From the NCBI RefSeq assembly GCF_905147045.1, contig NC_065902.1:9803377-9867376 (forward strand): 64,000 nucleotides of DNA, written 5' to 3'. Position numbers and translations under genes: made by a program. Each line of letters starts with the position of its first letter. Position 1 is the stretch's first letter. Shown here in pieces: positions 1 through 13,400 of the stretch. The stretch comes from Nymphalis io (Eukaryota > Arthropoda > Insecta > Lepidoptera > Nymphalidae). The notes beneath the pieces are model-generated. The model made no database searches, was not told where the DNA came from, and saw only the letters and a program-made list of their open reading frames with translations.

Positions 1-2492
1 CTCATTTCCATTGCATGGATGCGAAAGCGACACTTCAGCTAAACCAACGTTAATCAAACCGCTAGGATTACATCACAGCACATCCTACTTTCTGAATGTT
101 ATAATAAACGTTGTTAGCTTGTTTTCTTAGGAAGTATGCGCATCGAGATCGCTTACGCAGAGTCTATGTGTAATAACGGTTTCTCTTTATTGCCAAGCAT
201 TTCGATGATGTGGAACATCACTATCTATTTATTATATCGCTTCTATCAGAAAATTGCTGTTGTTCCTGTTATTTAATGGTAATATTTTAAACGATGCTAT
301 ACAACTACAAGCGAATTATGCATAATTTCCTTACAACTAAAGTGGCACACAATGAAGCTGGTCCTAAAATTTATTACCATAAAGTAATGTGATTTGTCAA
401 TGTACAGGCGGTGTTATAAAAGCAATTTAAAGAGATATCATGGTTAGATAACACAAACGCTACTCGACCTACATCGCTACAGTATGTGCAGTGTGCACAC
501 TAAAATAGGTAAACAAATAAATTAAAAAATATTAAAATGCTTTGGATTTGTTTCGTTAAACTAATTAAATTACTAAAACTTAATTAGTTATAAGTACATT
601 GTATTTTAAAATAACCAACTATGATGTCAAATAATAAAAAGGCTCATTGGAATGAGTCTCATTAAATATAAGTTGCGTAATGAAAACGCCGTTATTAAAT
701 CCGGGACTATTTTAAAATGCCTACGGTCCAATGAATTGCTAGCGCTGCTAGTTCTGCAATAGATAATTGCGCTGCGACGACATATATTATCGAAGATAAT
801 TCACAGTGCAATTAGATGAATCGTGATTTAAACGATGCAGGTGATAAACCAGCTAGCCAATAGAAATTCAGATAATGAAACAGTTCAACCATTTATCCAG
901 GCGTCAAAGCGGCTAGTTCCATATCTAACTGGAACGAATTTCGATCTCTTGGTTTTACTTCTGCATCCACAAATTTCTCCTAGGAACAGCTTCGAGGATA
1001 AATTTTATAAGTTTTCATTTTAAATTATAAAACCATCTAACTTGTCTACCCATATAAAATTTGTAAAAATATTTCTAAAAAAGGATTCGAATATACAAAC
1101 GCTAAAATAAACATTTTTATACGACGGGCGGGGTTTTCGCTATGTCGTAAATTTAATTGAGCACCGGTGAACGTTCCGCAAATCGACACGTTATGATGAT
1201 ACCTCTTATGTTATTCAAATATCGGAATGCCAACAAGGCCGGTGTACAGCCTTGCTTTTTCCGCGTCATCCAATCAGCTCATAGCCAGTTATGGTGACTC
1301 CAATCAGAATAGCGAAACCGGCTCCGGCTCGCGCCACAAATGTTATTAGCGTAATAAAGTACTAGATAAAACTTGGTCCGACAGCGTGTGAACGTCGAGA
1401 GAAAGCTGTTGTCGCAACATTAGTAACCTTATTACTAACCGATAATTCTGACGTCTCCAAAATTTGGTACTTTGATTACGTTATATATAGTTTTAAAACG
1501 ATAAATATTTTCATAATATACGTTAATGACGAGCATCGTTAAAAAGTTAATTGAATTTGATACTAAATGATGTGTTGTGAGACATGAATATTTATCTTCA
1601 ATACAAGGAAACCTTACCATGCCTCCGGCGATTTTATCTGAAATAGTAAACTATTTGTGCAAAGTAAAGCGCTATCGTGTTCTGAATCTTAATTGAATAT
1701 CCCATCTGAGATGAGCGAGTACTCTTAAGAAATAGTAACAGAACTCGATCCTGAAATCATTGCGTCCTTATTTAATGAAATTGAAGAGACGTTGCAAGTA
1801 AAGCGATGGTATTTATCTTGTTCTTATGATCTCGGCCGACGCGGGCGCGGTGAGCCTTCATGCGAACATTTCAATCGCGATTTAAGAATACCGGCTCCTG
1901 ATGCGATCGGGTTTTTTCGTGTATAATAAACACATCTTCATTTTTATTGGTAGTCGCTATTGACTTTACAAATCACGGTTGTTAAATATAATTCTTTTTG
2001 TTATAAGAGTTACATAAAAGAACTTTATCGTAGTTCAAGCAAATAAAAAAGTAAACTATAAAAACGAAATTACAAGGTTAAAAACGCTATAATGTCAACT
2101 ATGATTATGAGGACAATTAATGTTTTAGTAAAACTATAAGTAAAGTAGCGTCAGTTATTCCTCGTGGAATATATAATTTTACTAAATTCACAGAAAATAA
2201 TATAAAACAACCGCTTACATCCGTGAAAATGCGTATTCCGAGCAAATTCACCGTGAAGATGCGCTAGCGTCGTATTAAAATAAAGGAAGCCGCATATATT
2301 TTATGTTAATAATAAATTTCAACAACAAAATCCAAAAGTTCGAAGACGATAAGATGCGTTTCACTATGTTATGCTGCTTTATCCCTTACTTATACACTCG
2401 TCTTCGACTCATTAGTGTCGCTATCCTTCACTAGTCTCGCTTCATCTCTCTCCCCCTCGCCTCCGGAGGGCCATTTATCAATTCCAAATAAC
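1..2492. other. No gene recognised; upstream or intronic DNA of the BAMBI-like gene
   Basis: AT-rich DNA without a convincing coding exon on either strand. Patches near 1130-1350 and 1820-1920 are clearly richer in GC than their surroundings, and CCAATCAG-type words occur near 1270 and 1300. A CT-rich block lies at about 2395-2465, just before the candidate first exon. These patches could be regulatory or untranslated sequence; nothing more can be claimed from sequence alone. Confidence 0.5.
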
Positions 2493-2556
2493 ATGCCGGG
2501 ACCTTTTCTCTTCTGTTTATTTATTTTTATTTACCTTATCCTTTGGTGCTCCGTTT
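2493..2556 (+). CDS. Candidate signal-peptide exon of the BAMBI-like gene (weak)
   Basis: An ATG in good context (AACATG) opens a reading frame of 21 codons that is almost entirely hydrophobic: M-P-G-P, then Phe/Leu/Ile/Cys-rich residues, ending L-W-C-S-V. This is what a cleaved signal peptide looks like, and it is the part missing from the BAMBI gene that starts at 4250. A possible GTATTC donor follows at 2557 and leaves phase 1, which is the phase required by the 4250 acceptor; the split codon would be TAT (Tyr). A CT-rich stretch just upstream would suit a 5' UTR. Against it, the donor is poor (T before GT, no G at +5), so the true first exon may lie upstream of the window. Confidence 0.25.
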
Positions 2557-4249
2557 GTATTCCTTTTTGATTCGAAATTGATTGTAAAGCCGTTCTAATG
2601 ACGTCCATCTAATGTAATGTACGATGCTTCGATAAAGCTAATTGAATCGCTAATGAGTCAATATTTATGGATGTTTAAAACTATTTTACGAATTCAAAAA
2701 CCTTTAAATTTTTTGTAATATTACATTTATTTCAAAGTTTTATTCAAAATTGTTGTAGAACTACATTTACAATGTCCATAAAATATATTTCATTGTATTT
2801 GAAATTCATTCGTATTTTATTTATAATAATATATAGTTTTATTATAGTTTGCTACTAAGTGCCAATTCGAAATCCGTCTGATCTCGACGACTTTATTTTG
2901 GAAAAGAAACGCCATGTTAATTTTAAAATACTTTGCCAAATCGTTGACATGTCTACTAAGCTTTTTGTCTTTGAATTCTGAGTTGTTCTTTCTTCCGAAA
3001 GTTCTTAATAATCATCTTACCACTAATTACAGTAGACAATCTTAAAATCGTTGATTTTCAAATTTTTTTAAAGACCTCCGAATCTGAATTACAAATCATC
3101 CAAAAATTGGGCATGATGAAGTCGGTTTCGAGAAGGAAAGGAATTCCGTTGGGGATAGACATCAGGGGGGGTCTGATTGCGTTTTCTTAAGTTCGACCCG
3201 AGAGCAAATAAAGCGGCGTCCCTCTGAAATTAATTTCGTTTTGTTTCATCGTCTGGAGTCGAAGCATTTACATTGAATGCGGTCGGAGGCTGCCCGTTCG
3301 GAGGATATTTATGTAAGGGTTCTCGGTGCATGACGTGCTCATTATTCATACACAAATACTGGACGCGGACCATCTGTATATTATTTTTACCGGTTTATCG
3401 ACTTTTTGGCATGTTTGAAACGTTTCAAAACAAAATATATTATATTGTCATTTTTATTTTCTATCAAAAATAATATATACAAACATAAAAATTCAGAATA
3501 AAATATCAGTGATATCTATCACTAAAATATGTTAAAAAAATGTATTCGTATATATTTTAATCTTAGTACACAATATTGCTATATAAACGAAGAAAATAAG
3601 TCCACGGTACGGTTACTAAAATGTTTGTTGTCGATTCATAGACTATGTATTCACATCTACGTTTGTGTATTGTAAACTATTAAAGTTTACGAGTCGCGGG
3701 CGCCAATACGTCGACTCTGGTGATTGGATTCACTACTTGCATTCGCAGCATTTCCTTTTACATTCGTAATAACAATTTCCTGCTCAATGGACTTAAAATA
3801 GAATTTTATTTGTGGCGAGATTTAATTTTATAGTTCCATAACTATTACTCGGCGTTCAGTTGTTTTGTTTACATAGCGAATGCAAATTCAATCCATGGCT
3901 TTTCCAGAATACAGTCTTCGAAACGGATTACTGGCACTTAATAATAAAAACTAAATATTTTTATGAATATATTATAAATTAATTTCATTGTTTATCCTGC
4001 TCAAAAATAACAACTGTAAATTCATTGTCCACGTTTTATCGATTTATACATTTAATTAAGCACAAATTAAATCTGCAATCTTTAGTTGAAATCTGCAACT
4101 GTTCTATCAAGAGGACCATCTTGTGTTCTTTTAAAAAGTACTTTTTGTCTTAAATAAGTCAAAATAAACATATATTTATGTACATATAGTTAATTACATA
4201 TACTTTTTCCTGTTATGTTTTGAATTGAATATTGATTTTCTCTTTGCAG
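2557..4249. other. Non-coding stretch before BAMBI exon 2
   Basis: No coding exon seen. If the candidate exon at 2493 is real, this is intron 1, ending in TCTTTGCAG at 4241-4249. A GC-richer patch lies at about 3110-3310; the frame open at 3273-3473 has no recognisable domain and is treated as chance. Confidence 0.5.
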
Positions 4250-4418
4250 ATCCAAAAGCTGATAGTGAAACGGAGGGTGTCAGATGTTATTGCAACACAG
4301 CCCAATGTGTGAGCACGGGATACATGTGCCGATCGCGGAAAGGAGGTGGTTGCTACAGTGAAGTTCCACCTAGGAGACACCACGCACGTCATGGTTGTCT
4401 TCACCACTTAGCTGAAAA
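4250..4418 (+). CDS. BAMBI: BAMBI exon 2: N-terminal half of the cysteine-rich ectodomain
   Basis: Acceptor TTTGCAG at 4243-4249 enters in phase 1; donor GTGAGT at 4419 leaves phase 2. The exon encodes PKADSETEGVRCYC, then AQCVSTGYMC, a Gly/Arg/Lys loop, GGCYSEV and HGCLHHLAE. An in-frame ATG at 4225 lies before the acceptor and is not a plausible start, because no signal peptide would follow. Confidence 0.85.
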
Positions 4419-7400
4419 GTGAGTAAAGAGATCTTGAATTTTTTTTAATTAGGCGAATGGTATTTTCTTATAAAGGACATATAAACAAAAAATACTTCTA
4501 AAGTCAACTGTCATTAATTGCATTAACGCTTACGAAATGTAGCTAAAATAATTTCCTGGCATTATGTTCAATACATAATTCATTTGATTCAATGAACATG
4601 GACATAAAAACTGTTTTTGCCATAGTTCACCAGAATGCGACCATATTCGATTTTCAATTTGAAATCAAAATAATCCTCGTTTAGGAATGAGTTTCACATG
4701 AAAGGAATTCGATCTTTGGTACGATGAGATTATATCGCGGCTAATTACATATATAAACTAATTAACATGAGATCAAAATCTACCCTTTTCGATACGGACC
4801 GTATCAAATGACAGTAAAACAAAACTTATACATCTGTTTAATGAAAGTCATAAAATCAAATATGTCGATTAAATTTGAATTTTTTTCGTCTTAGTTTATA
4901 TAATCTATTACTTAATCTTGAGTATAATGAATATTTTTAATACCGTACATGGTTTCTTGTTAACTTTCATCTAAGAATTAATTAACTATTCTTTTGTTGG
5001 GCTGGTATGGAACTGAGAGATGCATTGTCATCGATCAATTCTGCTTATCACGCTTGGAACCTGCGGCTCGCTTGACTAACTCATATGTTGCGTTCGAAGT
5101 ATCTTCAATCAATTTGTCTTCGGTCATTTTGAAATTACTTTATAGCTCTTTCATCATTGCTGACAGCTTAAACAATTATAAATAGATAGAAAACGTTGGA
5201 TATTTCGATTTCTCATTGAGTTAAAATGCAGTTTTCATTTATCTAATTTATCTTGAGAATTTGTATTTCTCGTGGCAACATAGATTTTTTTTCAATTAAT
5301 TACTTATTGATTGGTCATATGTTTCTCTATATTAAAAGACCCTGTTCACTTTATTATCTTATTCAGATCGAATGAAGCTCTGTCGAGAAAACAGGTTCCA
5401 TCTACGGACGCATGCCCGCTTTTATTTGCTTTAAATTATTTTTGCTCGTTTTTGGCAATCTCCTGACGTTCATTATCTTTACTAACGATCGCGCAGTCTA
5501 CTTCGTTAAGATTTCCAATCTCACTGGAATTAAATTTCTGCGCTTTAATCGGTTATTCATTTCGTCTGGGTTGTTTATTGTCTTTATATATTGCGATTGA
5601 ACGATGTCGGATCTTTGTCCTCATTCGTTGAGATAAGTATGACGGTAGAAGCTTGGGGTGGAGTCGGAGGTCGGGATCCTAGATAACGGAGCGGCTGCGC
5701 GGACGCCGACCTGAACAATGCGCCATATATAAACCTCACTTTGTACTTTACACTTTCCCTATTCCGATGAAATAGAGTTCTAAATTCAATACGATTTCGT
5801 AAAACTCGTAGCATTTGAATGTCACTCAATTGTTGATAATGTCACACTCACATCTCGGTATAATAGATAGCGTATATTTTAACCCTTTGACGCTTCTATT
5901 ATTACTAGATGACAATAGTGCGTTAACATCCTATCGTTTATTTTTTGATGTTTTTATTTATGATATTGCAATAAGCTAAAGACAATGCTTTTGTGCTTCT
6001 AATCAATAATTGAAAGATTCAATTGTATTTGTAAGCACTTACCGTATTAACGGCTCACTCCTTAATATAAAACAAACTAGATAGAAGAGAGGCTTTTATT
6101 GTTAAATTGAAATAATTAATGCGCTTATTGCACCCTTGCAACAATGCAACATTTTTTCAAATCACATTTGTTTCCATCAAAATCATACCTCTCTCCTTAT
6201 CTTACCGATATTAGAACTATCAGTGGTTCTACTGAAACATTTGATGCATATTCATAACAAATCCATTTAAAATACAAAACAAACCTTTGGTTTTAAAATC
6301 GTCGTTTAAAGTCAGATCAATTAATTGGACTTTAATCTAAACCCTCATTGGTCGCTTATGACGTCATTAGCCATCGACCAATAATTTCATTTCGTAATGA
6401 AGAAGCGCACTAAAAATTAATCAACCCGTTCAAAGTGACAGTTATTTTTGCACACTAAAAGTCCTATTATACATAGCAGACACAACTGAAAACGTACTAA
6501 TGTGTTTTTAACATATAACGTATAGTCTAGTTATAATATAAAACAAAATTTCCGAACACGCAATATATAATTCAATTATAATCTGTTTCATGTTAATTTA
6601 AATAAGTATATTTAACCTTCTTGCATTTAATTAATAACTGGTTAGTACATGTCGCAGCAAGCAAGGTTTTAATTGGTTATTTCGTTTCATTAAAGTCCAT
6701 ATTTTTATTATCTTATCGTAACGGTTTTGTTTTGTTTTGTTTTGCACTTCGAACGGACGATATATTTTAATGCTTTTAATTTAAATCGATTATATTTTAT
6801 GTCGTATGTAAAAGGTTTTATTTGTGGTCGACTATAAAGGTTTTACTTGTGTAAAGGAATTTAAAGATGATACTGTTTTACGGTTTAGTATGCTTTATTG
6901 ATACTTAAAGTGATTCAATTTTTTTTTGTATCGGTTGCAAGTTATATGTATATTATTTTCAAAGGTTGCAAATAACTCGAAATGGAGATACATGCTTGTA
7001 TCAGTGGGATCCTTTGTTTTCGGAGCATAGAGGCATATTATAGATATTATACGTACATATTTTTTTCAATAGAGGCTCTTCCCTTGTCTGGCGCTCAAAT
7101 GCTTGTAGAATTTCAATTACGACAACCAAAGTACAAAGTGAAGTAATGTAATAGAGTTTTTAAAAATAGACAATGTGTACAATAATGAAAAATAATAACG
7201 ACCAAGCTTTTATTGAAACAATCGTTACGTAACATAAATTATTATTTGTATGTATTTTCGTAATATATCCCTTGAGACTTATCGCAATCATAAAATACGT
7301 TTGTGATGTTTGAGAAGGGATTAGATTGAACAATAATTTCATAAATAAAACGTATCTGAAAACATTCGCAAGGTATTGAGCTTTACTTTGCGAATCGTGG

Positions 7401-10400
7401 TGGTACGTACAGATTTATTATAATGTAGGTTTCATATATATAATTTCAAAGCGTATAGTGCGACATACAAGCGTAGTGTTTTTTTTTTAATATAAATAAA
7501 TATTTAAATGAAATATTAACGATATTACTTGTAAACGGTATTAGTCTATTAACGAAAGAAGACAAAACATTTAAGTAATGTTTTTTATTCTAGATTTTAT
7601 TTACTAAATTTTTGATGAACTGATTTCTCTCTTTCTGTCACTAACATCTCTCTTTCTGACATTAACATTCGGAAGAAGATAAAACATTACTTAACGAAAC
7701 CCGATTAGTCTTATTATTATTACAGTAATCAGTGTGAAACTAAACAGCTACAGCTAAGATCTCCATCTTGACTTTGAAAAATTTAGTAAATAAAATATAG
7801 AATAAAATATGAAACAAATATGTAGTTAAATTAAGGATAAATTTTAATCAGGAAAATAAAGAAATTAGTAAAGTTTTAAATATTTTAACATTTAAACTAG
7901 AAATAATAAATTACTTAAATATTATTGTAATGAAACCAACAACTTGAATAGATTAGTATTTAGTTTAGTGTAATAGAATATATTGTCAATCGCATTAACA
8001 CAAAAAATACTTCGTTTAATGTAAACAATGTCAAAATTAAGAGAAAAATAACAAACAACGTTGTCTTGTGGTCCCAATTTAGAAACGAAATTCTTAGTTT
8101 GAAAACTTTTTAATTTTTTACAACTAGCGAAAGTTCTAAATCGAAGCTTATGTTTTATTAGCATTCCACCGTTAAATGACAGCATTTAATATCAAAACAG
8201 CGTTGAGGTATTAAAATGTTTGATCAAATTTTTGGAATGGCCGTCGGTTTACCGCTTAGTTCCCACGAGAAAGGTCGTAACTATTCAAATGAGCTGGCTT
8301 GTGGATTGTGCCAGCTGCCTCAGTGTTGCAAGGTTAACTGTCGGAATTAATGAGGATTTTATGAAGTGGAAGATAGACACCGGTAAAGATTGATCGAAGA
8401 GAAAACATTATAATGGATTAAAACGCCAACGCGCAATTCAATAATTATAATCATATTTCTCGTACGATTCGAAATTTAAAACAATTGTATTGAAGATCAT
8501 TTAAGATTTTAAGATTTGCACATTATATTGGCGTCATTTGCGCAAATCATATGCTATCTTGGCTCAAATTATAGGCCATAAAGCTAAGAAAAGAATTGTA
8601 TTCAGTTTAAAAAACGTTGCGAACCATTTAGAATAACTTAGTTCGGATAAAAAAAAGTACTAATCATTTATATTCTCTGCTCATTCCACTTATTCGTCGG
8701 CGCTTTTGCGAATATTCCGCACACATTTTTCACGTTACTTACGTTTTGAACAAACATCAAGACCAAAATCCTAATCAATAAATCTTATCAAAAAAAAGAT
8801 CCTTTTCCCACGTCCTCCTTTGTTTGTCATAATAAAACGCATTATTTCAGTCCTACGTGAATGAACAGATATTAAACCTTTTTGCATCATATATTTTACT
8901 TTTTTTTTGTAAGATTAGATAGACACTAATAAAAATTTTATAAACGTCACATCCAAATTCGACTTTCAAATTTTACTTTTTGTCGTCTAAGAAAGTTTTT
9001 ATATAGAAAAATGTTATTATTTAAAAGAGTAAATGCAAAAATAAATACTTAAAAAATCTTTCACACGATGTTTGTTATCATTTATTTGTTTTGCAAGATT
9101 ATTTAACAACAATGTAGACAATCATAATATTATCTAAGAGTATATATACTAAAGTTAAATTTAAAAAAAAGTTTTTTTTCTTTACTGACTAACACGCCTT
9201 CAATTACTAAAATATGTTTACGCATTATTATGTTTACCAAAAAAAGACTAAGAACGATTCAACCTTTTAGCATCAACGTAAGCTTAAAGAAAGCTTTGTA
9301 GAAGATTGTTCAGTTTATATTTAAGCTAATCAAGCAACATAAATCATCTGCAAAACAAAGCCACGGCCACACCTTTGCTATCACTCGATTCGATCAATTG
9401 AGAAATTGCAGTGATGGGTATCTTGTTTCCGATTTCCATTTCAGTTGTCCAAGTGTGTCATAATCGTTATGACACACAAATAAACTCGAAATGTCTTAAT
9501 GAAAAATGTAATCGACAATTTCGATTAAATCAGTTTTATTGTTAGTTAGTTTATAAAAATCTAGAGTATATAATACTAGTTTCCTCATGTCTGTTTCTGT
9601 ACACTTGTCAACGTGTATGCAAAACTTCATAATGATCGGTTGAGTAGCTAAAACGTGAAAGTGTAACAAGAAAAACAAAGAAACTCACTTCTGCGTTTAT
9701 TATATTAGTAAGGAAACATTAGAATTATATCGTACTCATTTTCGGTTAAAAAAAGGAAGTGTGTTTAAACTTAGGACGTTTTAGCAGAGTTTATTTCTTG
9801 CGATCGAAGCTGCAACGGACTGTCATATATCTTTTATATTATATAGCGGTAAAGGTTGTTTATATTTTGTTGTTTGCATATATGTAAGCAGTTTTCGAAA
9901 CTTCTTTTGAAAAGTTATCTACCAATATTTGTGGCGGTTATAGGCCTTAATTCACATATTCGTTAAATATGACATATATATATTTTTTTAAATTAATTAA
10001 AAATTAATAATCGTATTAAACAAGCAGGACCAAGTGTGTCCGGTTATACAAGTATAATATACAATTTGACAGTCGCTTGTTAAAGTGCAATTTCGACACT
10101 ATCCGATCGAATGTAAATTCGTTTCAATTCGTAACTGCCAATAAAAAGCCATTTGAAAGATAAACATTGCAATCAGTGTCCGTCTGGTTGGCATTTGAAG
10201 CGCCGCTTGCGCAAGACAGCTCGCTAGATAGGATTGACATTGGCGATTATTCAAAAGGTATGTATTTAAATTAATTTATGAAGCCTTCACGTTGTTATAA
10301 CTTAAAGAAGGGTTTTAAAAATATGGTAAATAGGTGTGTATAGTTTATACGGTTAAACGGTATCGAAGATAAAGTGCTGCAGCGCCATCTACCGGCAAGT

Positions 10401-13400
10401 TACAACAAGAATAGTATATAAACATTAATAAAAGAATACATATACGAGTATGTGCCAACTTTTGTTAAAATCGGTCAAACAATGTCGAAGTCTTAATCGC
10501 AAACAGATATATTAATATCTAATGACAGTCAAATCACTTTAAGACGTCTTCACCTTTATAATAATAATAATGTAATCCAGACCGATTTCGGTCACGGCGG
10601 CCAATCTCAAGAGAGATTAACCAACTGCGCAGGAGATATTATAGTGCACAAGTGTGTGCGCAAACACAGGTGCACTCTCTATTGCCCAACTCTCATAATC
10701 GGGAGTGTACACACTTCCAACTTCCAGACTCCGGACTGCTACTGAGAACTTTCGAGAGAAAAGCTCAATAACTTTTTATTAGCCTGACTCAAGATTTGAA
10801 CCCAGGACTTCCGGTTCTACGGCCTTACTAGACCAACGAGGCAGTTACGTTTATAATAGTGCACCGTCAGCAGATAAATAAATACTTAAACTATACTGGT
10901 GGTAGGGCTTTGTGCAAGCTCGTCTGGGTAGGTACCACCCACTCATCAGATATTCTACCGCAAAACAGCAATACTTGATATTGTTGTGTTCCGGTTTGAA
11001 GGGTGAGTGAGCCAGTGTAATAACAGGCACAAGGGACATAAAATCTTAGTTCCCAAGGTTGGTGGCGCATTGGATATGTAAGCGATGGTTGACATTTCTT
11101 ACAATGCCAATGTCTAAGAGCGTTGGTGACCACTTACCATCAGGTGGCTCATATGCTCGTCCGCCTTCCTATTCTATAAAAAAAAAAAAATATATTTTTA
11201 TGAATACTTACTACTAATAATAATACATAATTGAACGTCATTTTTAATCATGAATTTCTACATCTCCAGTCATATCGTAGTCATCCTCATCCGCGCTTTC
11301 ATCTCGTGAATCACGTATCTTAAAGGTAATTCGTTCTGATATTGTATCTAAGACATCTGTACTCTTTTCAAAGTTTACAAGGATGAACAATTAAAAAAGC
11401 TGTTAAAAAAACATTGTTGAGAAAACACTTTTTTATCAAAAATCAATCTTGGCATTGTAATCAAAATTGCCATTCTGAAAACTTATGAGCGCTGAATTAT
11501 GATAAATTTTATTTCAGAAAATAATATATCTTGTAGTAATAAGTATTTGCAAAAACATACAATGAAAAAGTCAGAAAATACTCCGTCTTGAGTCACAACA
11601 TTGCTTAGTATTGTTTTTCATCAACATTTAAGAATACAATTTAAAAATAAAATAAAGGAAATATTTTCTATTTTATTATATTATATAAAAAATTTACCCG
11701 CATGCGATAAAATAAAATTCAAGGTTCAATATGACGTTATAAATTACATAATAAAAACAAATTGTGTCTTAATACCTACTGTACTTGTTATTATTAAGTC
11801 GCTTAATCAACTCATTTTCAATCTTACTCCGTGTTTATCGTACACGCGCGAATTTCACGGCTGTTTAACAAAAAACTCTATATTAAATAAATTTAAAATA
11901 CAAATTACGGGTTACGGCAAAATACAAAATTGTATTACAATGTACCGCTTTTTATAGTGTATTAATTGTCATATTTTTTTCTTTAATTTTATTATTAATT
12001 ACAAGTCTGATTTATATCTAAAAAAGGCTTGTTCAGTTATAAATTCAGAATCGCTTTATTTTGATCCCATTGTAATGAATATTATGAAAAAACTTTCTTT
12101 AAAAGGATGCTAATGATTTTAATATATATATATAGTATACATGTAGATGTAATTTGTATGATGCAATGTATAAATTATATTATGAGTTTATTAAAAAATA
12201 CTGCAATAAGAAGGACGAAACTTATGTAAGGATAATTTTAATAAAACCACACTTTTTTATATTCCAGGAAACAAGAAGCGCTGTCATACTGTCAGAACGC
12301 GCCGTCCCAGGGTGGCCCTCCTCCCAGGGAAAATTCTCTGCTCTTATGCTGTTTCAAGGACCTCTGTAACCACGAAGACAGTCCATTGGCTCGAGCGCGG
12401 CTTAATCTCACCAATGATTTAGGTAAATATTGAAAAGCAGATTCAAAAGCATTTTGTATATATATAAAAAAGTTTATTTTAGTAATTTAATGAACAAAAT
12501 TTCTAATAATACTAGATACAACAAACGTTACAATAAAATATATTTCACGCATAATTTTCAAGATATACCAATCAAGTCTTACATTTCTGTGAAATAATAA
12601 AATATACTCGAAGCTTACTTTACGAGTGTCAATAAAATAACCGTTTCCGAGAACAAAGATATTATTCTAAGCGGTCTCTTATCTAATGTAAATTGCACAG
12701 TGACTCAACCACAATTGTACTTCTTTAGAATAAATTTACAGATATGTATCAAACTAGTTAAAATCGCGGTCCCGCTTGCATTATTTGAAGATTAATAATA
12801 ATAATAATAATAATATCCTGGGACATTTTTCACACACGGCCATCTGATCCCAAATTAAGCTTATACAAAGTTTGTGCTATGAAAACCAGACAACTGATAT
12901 ACTACATATACTACTTTTCTTTTTGTAAATACATACTTATATAGATAATTACACCCAGACTCAGGACAAACAGACATGTTCATGCACACAAATGTCTGTC
13001 CTGGGTGGGAATCGAACCCACAACCTTCGGCGTGAAAGGCAAGTGTTCTACCAACCACGCCAACCGGCTCGTCATCATTAATTGAATGAATATTATATAG
13101 ATATTAAGTAAAACTTCGCCCACGAAAAATTAGACTGCCTTCTTGGTCTAGTGGCTTGATGTAAGACCGCAGTAAGACCCAGGTCGGTCCAACAAAAAAG
13201 TTATTGAGTTTTTCTGTCAGAATATTCTCAGTAGCAGCCCGCAGTCTGGAAGTTGGAAGTGTGTACACTCCCGTGCTTCGGAAAGCACATAAAGCCGTTG
13301 GTCCTGCGCCTGAACTCTTTCCGGTCGTGTCGGATTGCCGTCCCATCGGATTATGAGAGTTAGGGAATAGAGTAGAATAGATAGGGAATGCACCTGTGTT

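Larger units (their letters stand above)
4419..12267. other. BAMBI: BAMBI intron 2 (7.8 kb)
   Basis: No conserved exon recognised. It holds a GC-rich patch at about 5640-5720, a GC-richer patch at 8220-8345, a possible promoter and first exon at 10141-10257, one SINE of family D, one of family B, a degenerate MITE and a Helitron-like fragment (listed separately). The remainder is AT-rich and unremarkable. Confidence 0.6.

Noticed and set aside
3273..3473. 66-codon open frame MNAVGGCPFGG...
   Set aside because: No domain, no splice-compatible context and no codon-like composition in the second half.
4225..4249. In-frame ATG just before BAMBI exon 2
   Set aside because: It lies in the intron before the TTTGCAG acceptor and provides no signal peptide.
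8216..8350. Short cysteine-rich open frame containing ACGLCQLPQCCKVNC
   Set aside because: About 45 codons inside an intron with no splice or promoter support and no family likeness; chance is more likely than a peptide gene.
10891..11133. Open frame repeated almost identically at 30531-30779
   Set aside because: Both lie in family B SINEs; the shared peptide reflects the repeat and not a gene.
12861..13058. tRNA-Glu-like sequence and open frame on the minus strand
   Set aside because: It is the head of a SINE family present several times; the acceptor stem is not maintained.
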